Below are positions 29,229 through 37,945 of a DNA stretch of 64,000 nucleotides, in pieces. Positions within the stretch are counted from its first letter, which is position 1, and every line of letters begins with the position of its first letter. The stretch is from Streptomyces sp. WMMC500 (lineage in GTDB: Bacteria; Actinomycetota; Actinomycetes; Streptomycetales; Streptomycetaceae), in the NCBI RefSeq assembly GCF_027497195.1, contig NZ_CP114905.1, forward strand, positions 6,769,001-6,833,000. Reading direction: 5' to 3'. A model generated the notes under the pieces. The model was given only the letters and a program-made list of their open reading frames with translations. It ran no database searches and was not told the DNA's origin. The translations under genes were made by a program, and so were the position numbers.

Positions 29229-31976
29229 TCAGGCGTCGCCGCCCGCCGCGCCCGGGTCGGCCGCGGCGACGTCGAGCAACTGGTAGCGGTCGATGGCCTG
29301 CTTGAGCACCGAGCGGTCCACCTTCCCCTCCTTCGCCAGCTCCGTCAGCACCCCGACCACGATCGACTGCGCGTCGATGTGGAAGTAGCGCCGGGCCCCG
29401 CCGCGGGTGTCGGCGAAGCCGAAGCCGTCGGCGCCCAGCGACTGGTACGTGCCCGGGACCCACCGCGCGATCTGGTCGGGTACGGACCGCATCCAGTCCG
29501 ACACGGCCACGAACGGGCCCTCGGCGCCGGAGAGCTTGCGCGTCACCCACGGCACGCGCTGCTCCTCCTCCGGGTGCAGCAGGTTGTGCCGCTCGGCCTC
29601 GACGGCCTCGCGGCGCAGCTCGTTCCACGAGGTGGCCGACCACACGTCGGCGCTGACGTCCCACTCCTCGGCCAGGATCCGCTGGGCCTCCAGCGCCCAC
29701 GGCACCGCCACGCCGGACGCCATGATCTGCGCCGGGACCTGTCCGGCGGTCGCGGGCGACAGCTTGTGGATGCCCCTGACGATGCCCTCGACGTCGACGT
29801 TCTCCGGCTCGGCCGGGTGGACGATCGGCTCGTTGTAGACGGTGAGGTAGTAGAAGACGTCCTCGCCGTGCGGGTGCTCCGGCGACGAGCCGTACATCCG
29901 CCGCAGGCCGTCCCGCACGATGTGGGCGATCTCGAAGCCGAACGCCGGGTCGTACGCGATGGCCGCCGGGTTCGTCGACGCCAGGAGCTGGGAGTGGCCG
30001 TCGGCGTGCTGGAGGCCCTCGCCGGTGAGCGTCGTGCGGCCGGCGGTGGCGCCGATGACGAAGCCGCGGCCGAGCTGGTCGGCCATCGCCCAGAACTGGT
30101 CACCGGTGCGCTGGAAGCCGAACATCGAGTAGAAGACGTAGACCGGGATCAGCGGCTCGCCGTGGGTGGCGTACGCCGTGCCGGCGGCGGTCAGCGCGGC
30201 CGTACAGCCGGCCTCGGAGATGCCGTCGTGCAGGAGCTGGCCGGTGGGCGACTCCTTGTAGGCGAGGAGCAGCTCGCGGTCCACGGACTCGTACGTCTGG
30301 CCGAGCGGGCTGTAGATCTTGGCGCTCGGGAAGAAGGAGTCCATGCCGAACGTGCGGTACTCGTCCGGCGCGATCGGCACGAAGCGCTTGCCGATCTCCT
30401 TGTCCCGCATCAGGTCCTTCAGCAGCCGGACGAACGCCATCGTGGTGGCGATCGCCTGGCTGCCCGAGCCCTTCCTGACGGCCGCGTAGGTCTTGTCGTC
30501 CGGCAGCTTCAGCGGCCGGGAGCGCACCACGCGGGTCGGCACGTACCCGCCGAGGGCCTGCCGGCGGTCGTGCATGTACTGGATCTCCTCGGAGTCCCGG
30601 CCCGGGTGGTAGTACGGCGGGAGGCCGTCCTCAAGGTCCTTGTCCGGGATGGGGAGGTGCAGCCGGTCGCGGAAGCGTTTGAGGTCCTCGACCGTGAGCT
30701 TCTTCATCTGGTGGGTGGCGTTGCGGCCCTCGAAGTTCGGGCCGAGCGTCCATCCCTTGATCGTCTGGGCGAGGATGACGGTCGGCTGGCCCTTGTGCGC
30801 CACGGCGGCCTCGAAGGCGGCGTAGACCTTGCGGTGGTCGTGGCCGCCGCGGCCGAGGTGGAGCAACTGGTCGTCGGTCATGTCCTCGACCATCTTGCGC
30901 AGCCGCAGGTCGTCGCCGAAGAAGTGCTCGCGGATGTACGCGCCGGACTCGGTGGCGTACGTCTGGAACTGGCCGTCCGGCGTCGTGTTGAGCTTGTTGA
31001 CCAGCGCGCCGTCGCGGTCCTGTGCCAGCAGCGGGTCCCAGGAGCGGTCCCAGACCAGCTTGATCACGTTCCAGCCGGCGCCGCGGAAGTACGACTCCAG
31101 CTCCTGGATGATCTTGCCGTTGCCGCGTACCGGGCCGTCGAGCCGCTGGAGGTTGCAGTTCACGACGAACGTGAGGTTGTCCAGCCCCTCGCGGGCGGGC
31201 AGCGACAACTGGCCCAGCGACTCGGGCTCGTCCATCTCGCCGTCGCCGAGGAACGCCCACACGTGCGAGTTCGAGGTGTCGGCGATGCCGCGGGCGTGCA
31301 TGTAACGGTTCATCCGGGCCTGGTGGATGGCGCCCAGCGGGCCGAGGCCCATGGAGACCGTCGGGAACTCCCAGAAGTCCGGCATGTTCCGCGGGTGCGG
31401 ATAGCTCGACAGGCCGTGCGGCGCCCTGGAGTGCTCCTGCCGGAAGCCGTCGAGCTGCGCCTCGCTGAGGCGGTCGAGCAGGAAGGCACGGGCGTAGATG
31501 CCGGGCGAGGCGTGGCCTTGGAAGAAGACCTGGTCACCGCCGTCGCCGCGGTCCTTGCCGCGGAAGAAGTGGTTGAAGCCCACGTCGTAGAGCGACGCCG
31601 ACGAGGCGAAGGTGGCGATGTGCCCGCCGACGCCGATGCCGGGGCGCTGCGCCCGGGAGACCATCACGGCCGCGTTCCAGCGGGTCGCGTTCAGGATCTT
31701 CCGCTCGATCTCCTCGTTGCCGGGGAAGAACGGCTCGTCCTTGGTCGCAATGGTGTTGACGTAGTCCGTGCTGCGCATCTCGGGAACGGCCACACGCTTC
31801 TCGCGGGCCCGTTCGATGAGGCGGAGCATGAGATAGCGGGCCCGTTCCCGGCCGCGCTCGTCGACCGCGGCGTCGAGCGAGTCGAGCCACTCCTGGGTCT
31901 CCTCGGGATCGAAATCCGGGACCTGGCTGGGAAGGCCGCCAATGATGATCGGGTTGCGATCGGATCCGGAAGCCAC
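29229..31976 (-). CDS. aceE: Pyruvate dehydrogenase E1 component, homodimeric
   Basis: 915 residues, the length of actinobacterial AceE. The thiamine diphosphate motif is [10 protein letters not shown] followed by [11 protein letters not shown], and [22 protein letters not shown] and the QHADGHSQL segment are typical. With E2 (AceF/DlaT) and E3 it converts pyruvate to acetyl-CoA. GTG 31976 has AAGGGG upstream. No E2/E3 genes are nearby, as usual in this group. It faces the divergent DUF3052 gene across 374 bp. Confidence 0.96.
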   Translation of the reverse strand: MASGSDRNPIIIGGLPSQVPDFDPEETQEWLDSLDAAVDERGRERARYLMLRLIERAREKRVAVPEMRSTDYVNTIATKDEPFFPGNEEIERKILNATRWNAAVMVSRAQRPGIGVGGHIATFASSASLYDVGFNHFFRGKDRGDGGDQVFFQGHASPGIYARAFLLDRLSEAQLDGFRQEHSRAPHGLSSYPHPRNMPDFWEFPTVSMGLGPLGAIHQARMNRYMHARGIADTSNSHVWAFLGDGEMDEPESLGQLSLPAREGLDNLTFVVNCNLQRLDGPVRGNGKIIQELESYFRGAGWNVIKLVWDRSWDPLLAQDRDGALVNKLNTTPDGQFQTYATESGAYIREHFFGDDLRLRKMVEDMTDDQLLHLGRGGHDHRKVYAAFEAAVAHKGQPTVILAQTIKGWTLGPNFEGRNATHQMKKLTVEDLKRFRDRLHLPIPDKDLEDGLPPYYHPGRDSEEIQYMHDRRQALGGYVPTRVVRSRPLKLPDDKTYAAVRKGSGSQAIATTMAFVRLLKDLMRDKEIGKRFVPIAPDEYRTFGMDSFFPSAKIYSPLGQTYESVDRELLLAYKESPTGQLLHDGISEAGCTAALTAAGTAYATHGEPLIPVYVFYSMFGFQRTGDQFWAMADQLGRGFVIGATAGRTTLTGEGLQHADGHSQLLASTNPAAIAYDPAFGFEIAHIVRDGLRRMYGSSPEHPHGEDVFYYLTVYNEPIVHPAEPENVDVEGIVRGIHKLSPATAGQVPAQIMASGVAVPWALEAQRILAEEWDVSADVWSATSWNELRREAVEAERHNLLHPEEEQRVPWVTRKLSGAEGPFVAVSDWMRSVPDQIARWVPGTYQSLGADGFGFADTRGGARRYFHIDAQSIVVGVLTELAKEGKVDRSVLKQAIDRYQLLDVAAADPGAAGGDA

Positions 31977-32350
31977 GCTGCCCCTTTGCTGTACGTATCG
32001 GTAATCGGACTGCTCGCAGAGTGAGAGGTCTCGCGTTGATTCCCATCGTCCACCGCGGTTGCGGCCACGTCATCTCTACTGTTTGGTAACCCTGCCGTGG
32101 TTCCACCGAACCTCCACCGAAACGGCCGTGGAGGGGGCGTACGGGCTGATCGCCAGCGTACCCGCAGGCAACCGGGGCGACTGCGCCCCCTGGTCCAGGG
32201 GTGCCCTCCATAGGGCGGGATCGGCCGCCGGGTACTTGCGCGATTCGCCCGGCACGTGTGGACTACGCCCATCGCCTCGCGTGCGCGCGGGTGTGATGCT
32301 GATTTTGGATGACATCGGAAGACACAAGGCACACGAGCAGGAGGCAATCC
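31977..32350. promoter_or_regulatory. Divergent promoter region of aceE and the DUF3052 gene
   Basis: 374 bp between the divergent starts. Relatively A/T-rich patches at 31985-32015 and 32290-32315 are the likely promoter sites. I could not fix exact -10/-35 boxes and see no clear operator. Confidence 0.45.
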
Positions 32351-32791
32351 GTGAGCGCGACCGCGGACCACGCGGAGGAGCGGACCAACCCCGCCACCAG
32401 GCTGGGTTTCCAGGCCGGAGAGGTGGTCCAGGAGATCGGTTACGACGACGACACCGATCAGGAGCTTCGCGAGGCCATCGAATCGATCACCGGGCAGAAC
32501 CTCGTGGACGAGGACTACGACGACGTCGCGGACGCCGTCGTGCTCTGGTTCCGCGACGACGACGGCGATCTGACGGATGCGCTGGTGGACGCCACCACCA
32601 TGATCGACGAAGGCGCCCCGGTCTGGCTCATGACGCCCAAGACCGGCCGCGACGGCTACGTCGAGCCCAGCGACATCGGCGAGGCGGCGCAGACCGCCGG
32701 TCTGGCCCAGACCAAGAGCATCAACGCGGGCAAGGACTGGAGCGGCAGCCGGCTGGTGACCCCGAAGGGGGCCCGCTCGACCAAGCGCTGA
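32351..32791 (+). CDS. DUF3052 family protein
   Basis: 146 residues from GTG 32351, with a near-perfect AGGAGG 7 bp upstream. Acidic and soluble: GFQAGEVVQEIGYDDDTD, DDVADAVVLWFRDDDGDL, GAPVWLMTPKTGRDGYV. This family is conserved in actinobacteria beside aceE and a peroxiredoxin, as here, but its function is unknown. Confidence 0.9.
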   Translation: MSATADHAEERTNPATRLGFQAGEVVQEIGYDDDTDQELREAIESITGQNLVDEDYDDVADAVVLWFRDDDGDLTDALVDATTMIDEGAPVWLMTPKTGRDGYVEPSDIGEAAQTAGLAQTKSINAGKDWSGSRLVTPKGARSTKR

Positions 32792-33040
32792 CACGGTGCC
32801 GGGGTCCCGGCCGGCGCGGCGGGATCCCGGGCGCCGGCCGCACGTGCCCCGCGCGGTGGGAAGCCCGGCACCCCCGGCCCGGCGATGGCACGCAACCAGC
32901 CGCCCTGGGCCGTGCCCACGCGCGCCTGCGCGCTGCGGGGGAGCTGCGGGGGATCGGCACCGGGGGCGAACGAGGGCAGACCGCCGACGGGCCCTAGGCT
33001 CGTGACCCGGGACGGAACCGCACGACCGGAGGTCACGCAC

Positions 33041-33526
33041 ATGGCACTGGACGGGATCGAGGCCCTGGTGCCCGGCGCCGAGGCGCCGGACTTCGCGCTG
33101 CGCACCGAGCACGGCGAGACCGTGCGGCTCTCGGACCACCGCGGCGAGAAGGCCGTCGTGCTGCTCTTCTTCCCGTACGCCTTCACCGGCGTGTGCACGG
33201 GCGAGCTGTGCGCGCTGCGCGACCGGCTGCCCGCCTTCGTCAACGACGAGGTCCAGCTCCTCGCCGTCTCCTGCGACACCCCCTTCGCGCTGCGCACCTT
33301 CGCCGACCGCGAGGGCTTCGGCTACCCGCTGCTCAGCGACTTCTGGCCGCACGGCGCCACCGCGCGCGCCTACGGCGTCTTCGACGAGGAGAAGGGCTGC
33401 GCGGTCCGCGGCACGTTCATCATCGACGCCGCGGGGACGATCCGGTGGACCGTCGTCAACGACCTGCCGGACGCCCGGGACCTCGACGAGTACGTGACGG
33501 CGCTGAAGGCTCTCGCCCCCGCCTGA
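33041..33526 (+). CDS. Peroxiredoxin (AhpE-like)
   Basis: 161 residues. Peroxidatic Cys52 lies in the motif AFTGVCTGELC, with a second Cys57 that could act in resolution. It reduces hydroperoxides in the cytoplasm using a thiol partner. CCGGAGG precedes ATG 33041. Conserved neighbour of DUF3052 and the Ter genes, consistent with a stress-linked neighbourhood. Confidence 0.93.
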   Translation: MALDGIEALVPGAEAPDFALRTEHGETVRLSDHRGEKAVVLLFFPYAFTGVCTGELCALRDRLPAFVNDEVQLLAVSCDTPFALRTFADREGFGYPLLSDFWPHGATARAYGVFDEEKGCAVRGTFIIDAAGTIRWTVVNDLPDARDLDEYVTALKALAPA

Positions 33527-33827
33527 TCTCCCGGGGGCCGGCGTCCCGCCGCCGGGCGTTCCGGGGCGGGCGGCCCGCGGCCGGTGTTCGTTCGGGTGTT
33601 CGGCCAGGTGGACGCGCGTGGCCGGAATCCTGCACGATCCGGCAGCGGCGCGACTCGGGACGCTTCCGGACCCGGGAAGTGTGGGGGCTTGACACGGCCG
33701 GGGAAGATGGGGTCACGACCTACGTGCCGGGACCGGGGGGACCGTGCGGGTACGGTGACGACAGCCCGGTGCGGTGCAGCGCCCCGGAGACGGACGGACA
33801 CACGATGAGAATGGACGACTGCCAGTG
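33527..33827 (+). promoter_or_regulatory. Leader/promoter region of the TerC-like gene
   Basis: 301 bp. A consensus TTGACA (33689-33694) may be a -35 box; the -10 is not clear. A 9-codon frame (ATG 33805, encoding MRMDDCQWC) ends at 33834, just inside the TerC-like start, and might couple translation. No other gene seen. Confidence 0.4.
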
Positions 33828-34973
33828 GTGCTGAAAACCTTCGGCTGGTCTTTCGCGGTGACCGCCGCGGGCCTCGCCTGTGCCGCGATCTTCTGGGGGT
33901 GGGAGGCGTTCGTCCTGGTGGCGATCCTCTCCATCCTGGAGATCTCGCTCTCCTTCGACAACGCGGTCGTCAACGCCGGCGTGCTGAAGAAGATGAACGC
34001 CTTCTGGCAGAAGATCTTCCTCACCATCGGCATCCTCATCGCCGTCTTCGGCATGCGCCTCATCTTCCCCGTGGTGATCGTCGCGATCACCGCCAAGGTC
34101 GGGCCGATCGAAGCGATCGAGCTGGCCGTGGACGATCCCGACCACTACGAGCAGCTCGTCACCGACGCGCATCCGTCGATCGCCGCGTTCGGCGGGATGT
34201 TCCTGCTGATGATCTTCCTTGAGTTCCTCTTCGACGAGCGGGAGCACAAGTGGATCCCGATCATCGAGAAGCCGCTGTCGAAGGTCGGCCGGATCGACGC
34301 GATCTCCGTCTGCATCGCCCTCATCGTGCTGCTGACCACCGCGATGACGATCGCCACGAGCGCGATCCAACATGGCGGAGACCATGTGGATAAATCGGGC
34401 ACGGTCATGTCCGCCGGCATCGCCGGCCTCATCACGTACCTCATCGTCGGCGGCCTCTCCGGGCACTTCGAGAACAAGCTCGAAGAGGAGGAGGAACGGG
34501 AACACGAGGCCGAGGAGGCGGCGAAGCGCTCCGGCCAGCAGCCGTCCGCGGTCGGACTCGCGGGCAAGGCCGCGTTCTTCATGTTCCTCTACCTGGAGGT
34601 CCTGGACGCCTCGTTCTCCTTCGACGGCGTCATCGGCGCCTTCGCCATCACCAACCACATCTTCTGGATGGCGCTGGGCCTGGGCATCGGCGCGATGTAC
34701 GTCCGGTCCCTCACCGTCTACCTGGTCCGGCAGGGCACCCTCGACGAGTACGTGTACCTGGAGCACGGCGCGCACTACGCGATCGGTGCGCTGGCGACCA
34801 TCCTGCTCGTCACCATCAAGTGGCACATCCACGAGGTCATCACCGGCGTCATCGGCGTCGCCTTCATCGGCCTCTCCCTCTACTCCTCCATCCGCCGCAA
34901 CCGGCGCCTCGCACACGAGGGCGACGGAGGAGACGACGAACCGGCCGAAAAGGAGCTTCCGTCCCGCGTGTAG
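33828..34973 (+). CDS. TerC-family integral membrane protein (DUF475)
   Basis: About 381 residues from GTG 33828 (GTG 33825 is equally possible). Eight or so membrane segments, with the TerC/Alx acidic signatures EISLSFDNAVVN (N-terminal half) and EVLDASFSFDGVIGAF (C-terminal half) repeated around a cytosolic acidic coiled loop (NKLEEEEEREHEAEEAA). Members are linked to tellurite resistance and Mn/Ca handling or metal-loading of exported proteins. First gene of the Ter module; a hairpin follows 31 bp later. Confidence 0.9.
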   Translation: MLKTFGWSFAVTAAGLACAAIFWGWEAFVLVAILSILEISLSFDNAVVNAGVLKKMNAFWQKIFLTIGILIAVFGMRLIFPVVIVAITAKVGPIEAIELAVDDPDHYEQLVTDAHPSIAAFGGMFLLMIFLEFLFDEREHKWIPIIEKPLSKVGRIDAISVCIALIVLLTTAMTIATSAIQHGGDHVDKSGTVMSAGIAGLITYLIVGGLSGHFENKLEEEEEREHEAEEAAKRSGQQPSAVGLAGKAAFFMFLYLEVLDASFSFDGVIGAFAITNHIFWMALGLGIGAMYVRSLTVYLVRQGTLDEYVYLEHGAHYAIGALATILLVTIKWHIHEVITGVIGVAFIGLSLYSSIRRNRRLAHEGDGGDDEPAEKELPSRV

Positions 34974-35003
34974 GTTCCGCGCGGGGTCCGATGCGGAAGG
35001 ATT

Positions 35004-35039
35004 CCCCTCGGGGCCGGTCGTCCGACCGGGCCCGAGGGG
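35004..35039 (+). terminator. Hairpin terminator after the TerC-like gene
   Basis: Arms CCCCTCGGG-CCGGT and ACCGG-CCCGAGGGG form a ~15-bp interrupted stem followed by TTT. It lies only 24 bp before the next gene, so it may attenuate rather than fully stop transcription. Confidence 0.7.
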
Positions 35040-35062
35040 TTTCCCACGTCTGGGGGTGCGAG

Positions 35063-35797
35063 GTGTCGTTCTGGGGCAACTGGCGGCGGGAGGGGGTGCC
35101 GCAGTTCGACAGCGCGGGCGCGTCGTACTCGGTGCAGCTCACCAAGCGCAAGCCGCTGCTCTCGCTGAGCCGGCAGGGATCCGACACCGGCAACCTGCGC
35201 ATCAACCTCTCCTGGCGGATGCGCACCTCCGACCTGGGTGGCCGCAGCCGCAGGAGCGGCGGGCGGCTGCTGCACCCCGCGAAGCTGTTCCGGCCCGAGA
35301 TCGTGCAGGCGCAGGGCCCGGCGGTCGTCAACGTCGACCTCGACCTGGCGTGCATGTACGAGCTGGCCGACGGCACCAGGGGCGTGGTGCAGCCGCTCGG
35401 CAACCTCTTCGGCGACATCAACGACCCGCCGTACGTCAAGCTCAGCGGCGACGACAGGTTCGGCTCGGGCTCCGGCGAGACGGTGTACGTCAACCTCGAC
35501 CACAAGGACGCCTTCCGGCGGCTGCTGGTCTTCGTCTACATCTACGACGGCACGCCCGCGTTCGACCGCACCCAGGCCGTCGTCACGCTGTACCCGTCCA
35601 GCGGGCCGCGGGTGGAGATCGAACTCGACGAGCGGGCGCCGGAGGCGCGGAGCTGCGCGGTGCTGCTGATCGAGAACAAGAAGGGCGAGCTGACCGTGCG
35701 GCGCGAGGTGCGGTACGTGTACGGGTTCCAGTCGGAGCTGGACCGGCTCTACGGCTGGGGGCTGGTGTGGGGCCGGGGGTTCAAGACGAAGACGTGA
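35063..35797 (+). CDS. TerD-family protein
   Basis: 244 residues from GTG 35063. TerD features: LDLACMYELADGTRGVVQPLGN, a DINDPPYVKLSGDDRFG Asp-rich Ca-binding loop and the late LLVFVYIYDG strand. TerD domains bind calcium and act in tellurite/stress response and development in streptomycetes. It lies between the TerC-like gene and a second TerD gene on the opposite strand; their 3' ends are 15 bp apart. Confidence 0.88.
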   Translation: MSFWGNWRREGVPQFDSAGASYSVQLTKRKPLLSLSRQGSDTGNLRINLSWRMRTSDLGGRSRRSGGRLLHPAKLFRPEIVQAQGPAVVNVDLDLACMYELADGTRGVVQPLGNLFGDINDPPYVKLSGDDRFGSGSGETVYVNLDHKDAFRRLLVFVYIYDGTPAFDRTQAVVTLYPSSGPRVEIELDERAPEARSCAVLLIENKKGELTVRREVRYVYGFQSELDRLYGWGLVWGRGFKTKT

Positions 35798-35812
35798 GGC
35801 CCGGGGCGGCGG

Positions 35813-36586
35813 TCAGCGGCCGATGAACTGGGGGCCCTGCGGCGGCAGGGTGAACGCCGGGGGGTAGCCGTACGCGATGGGCGGCGCGGGCTGCGGGGCC
35901 GGCGCCGGTGCGGACCGGGGGCTGTGCGCGCCCTGGGGGTTCGCGTCGCTCCTGCCGCTGCGGGCGCTCGGCGCGGACTGCCTGCCGGAGACCGGGTCGT
36001 TCGCGGGCTCCGGCGCCGGGTGGTGCCCGGTGTCCGTCTCGTCCACGGAGATGCCGAACTCGGCGGCGACGCCGACCAGGCCCGTGTCGTACCCCTTCGT
36101 CACCGCCCGGAACTGCCAGCCGCCGCCGGCCCGCCGCAGCTCGCCGCAGATCAGCGCCGACGACGCCCCGCCGTCCGGCTGGATGTCCACGTACGCGAAG
36201 GGCTCCCCGCCGGCCGCGTCGCCGGCGCCGGCGTCGTGCAGCTCGACCCGCAGGCTCCGTACCCGCGTGAGGGAGCCGCCGTCCGCCGAGGCGACCAGCA
36301 CCATGCGGTCGACCGACGGGTCCTGCCGGGTGAGCTGCGTCTCGACGGAGTCCGTCAGCCCCTCGCCCTGCCGCTTCTTCGGCAGCTTGCGGGCGAGCCC
36401 CGAGGGGTGCCGGGGCTGGTTGTAGAAGACGAAGTCGGCGTCGGAGCGCACCCGGCCCTTGTCGTCGAGGAGGATGACGCAGGCGTCGACGTCCGGGACC
36501 CCGGCCCCCGGGGTCCAGCGGAGCACGGCCCGTACCGCAGCGACGGATACGGACATGTCGGATCCCTGCGCCATGGCGTGCGTCAT
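35813..36586 (-). CDS. TerD-family protein with Pro/Ala-rich tail
   Basis: 257 residues. The N-terminal ~180 residues are a TerD domain (DACVILLDDKGRVRSDADFVFYNQPRHPSG, LICGELRRAGGGWQFRAV, YDTGLVGVAAEFGI). The last ~70 residues are Pro/Ala/Gln-rich and probably disordered. AGGA precedes ATG 36586. It is divergent from the CitE-like gene 162 bp away. It would act in the same metal/stress pathway as the neighbouring TerC and TerD proteins. Confidence 0.88.
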   Translation of the reverse strand: MTHAMAQGSDMSVSVAAVRAVLRWTPGAGVPDVDACVILLDDKGRVRSDADFVFYNQPRHPSGLARKLPKKRQGEGLTDSVETQLTRQDPSVDRMVLVASADGGSLTRVRSLRVELHDAGAGDAAGGEPFAYVDIQPDGGASSALICGELRRAGGGWQFRAVTKGYDTGLVGVAAEFGISVDETDTGHHPAPEPANDPVSGRQSAPSARSGRSDANPQGAHSPRSAPAPAPQPAPPIAYGYPPAFTLPPQGPQFIGR

Positions 36587-36748
36587 GCGAGCTATCCTGC
36601 CCTGTCGCCCGCGGAGGCCACAATGCGGGGCGATCGGGGAACGGCGGAGGGCTCCCGGACGTCCCTTTTACCGAATCATCGCCATTCCTCGACCCTCCTT
36701 TACCCGCGTCGGCCCCGCCCCGGCCGCGACGACCCCAGGGAGTACCCC

Positions 36749-37945
36749 ATGCGCCACTTCGGGCACGTCTCCCCGGACGTGCGTGCCGCCCTGTTCCACC
36801 GCGAGCCGGCCGAGTTCACCGCCGGCGCCCCGCCCGCCGAGCTGGCGACGGCGCTCGGCGCGACCCTCTACAGCCCCGCCACCCGCCCGCACCTGGCCGG
36901 CGACATCCGCGCCCAGGCGGCGCGGGGGGTGGTGTCGATGGTGCTGTGCCTGGAGGACTCCATAGCGGACGGCGAGGTGCCGGAGGCGGAGGTCAACGTC
37001 GTCCGGCAGCTCCGGGAGCTGGAGCGGCAGGATCGGCAGGGCGCCGGCGGCGTCCTGCCGCTGCTGTTCGTCCGTACCCGCGAGGCGGGCCAGATCCCCG
37101 ACCTCGTCGCCCGTCTCGGCCCCGCGGCCCGGCTGCTGTCGGGCTTCGTGCTGCCGAAGTTCACGGCGGACCACGGGATCGCCTTCCTGGAGGCGGTCAT
37201 CAAGGCGGAGCAGGTCGCGGAGCCGGGCGGGCGGCGGCTGTACGCGATGCCGGTGGTGGAGTCGCCGGAGGTGCTGCACCTGGAGTCGCGGGCGGCGGCG
37301 CTGCGGGGCATCGCGCGGGTGCTGGAGCAGTACCGGGAGCGGGTGCTGGCGGTACGGCTCGGGGTCACGGACTTCTGCGCGGCGTACGGGCTGCGGCGCT
37401 CGCCGGACATGACGGCGTACGACGTGCAGTTGGTGGCGGCGGCGATCGGGGACGTGGTCAACGTCTTCGGGCGGGCGGACGGCAGCGGCTTCACGGTCAC
37501 GGGGCCGGTGTGGGAGTACTTCCGCCAGCAGGAACGATTGTTCAAGCCGCAGTTGCGGAGCAGTCCGTTCGCGGCGGGGCGGGCGGAGGAGCTGCGGGCG
37601 GCGCTCATCGAGCACGACATGGACGGCCTGCTGCGGGAGATCTCGCTGGACCGCGCGAACGGACTGCAGGGCAAGACGTGCATCCACCCGAGCCACGTGG
37701 CGCCGGTGCACGCGCTGTCGGTGGTGAGCCACGAGGAGTACGTGGACGCGACGGACATCGTGCGCAAGTCCGGCGCGGGGGGCGGGGTGATGCGGTCGGC
37801 GTACACGAACAAGATGAACGAGGCGAAGCCGCACCGGGCGTGGGCGGAGCGGACGCTGCGGCGGGCCCGGGCGTTCGGGGTGGCGCGGGAGGACACGACG
37901 TTCGTGGAACTGCTGGCGGCGGCAGCGGGGCGGGGGGAGAGCTGA
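36749..37945 (+). CDS. HpcH/HpaI aldolase/CitE-like lyase of the Ter module
   Basis: 398 residues. CitE-type TIM-barrel elements: GATLYSPATRPHLAGD, MVLCLEDSIADGEV (metal-binding acidic pair), GFVLPKF and LAVRLGVTDFC. It would cleave or form a C-C bond in a small acid, cytoplasmic. It is the first of three stop-start-coupled genes (TGATG overlap with the PRTase fusion), matching the biosynthetic part of Ter-linked operons proposed in the literature to make a nucleoside-like metabolite. Confidence 0.88.
   Translation: MRHFGHVSPDVRAALFHREPAEFTAGAPPAELATALGATLYSPATRPHLAGDIRAQAARGVVSMVLCLEDSIADGEVPEAEVNVVRQLRELERQDRQGAGGVLPLLFVRTREAGQIPDLVARLGPAARLLSGFVLPKFTADHGIAFLEAVIKAEQVAEPGGRRLYAMPVVESPEVLHLESRAAALRGIARVLEQYRERVLAVRLGVTDFCAAYGLRRSPDMTAYDVQLVAAAIGDVVNVFGRADGSGFTVTGPVWEYFRQQERLFKPQLRSSPFAAGRAEELRAALIEHDMDGLLREISLDRANGLQGKTCIHPSHVAPVHALSVVSHEEYVDATDIVRKSGAGGGVMRSAYTNKMNEAKPHRAWAERTLRRARAFGVAREDTTFVELLAAAAGRGES

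Noticed and set aside
28476..32024. A 1182-aa plus-strand frame across the K+ channel and aceE
   Set aside because: It is antisense to the highly conserved AceE, has no domain and disappears where codon bias changes.
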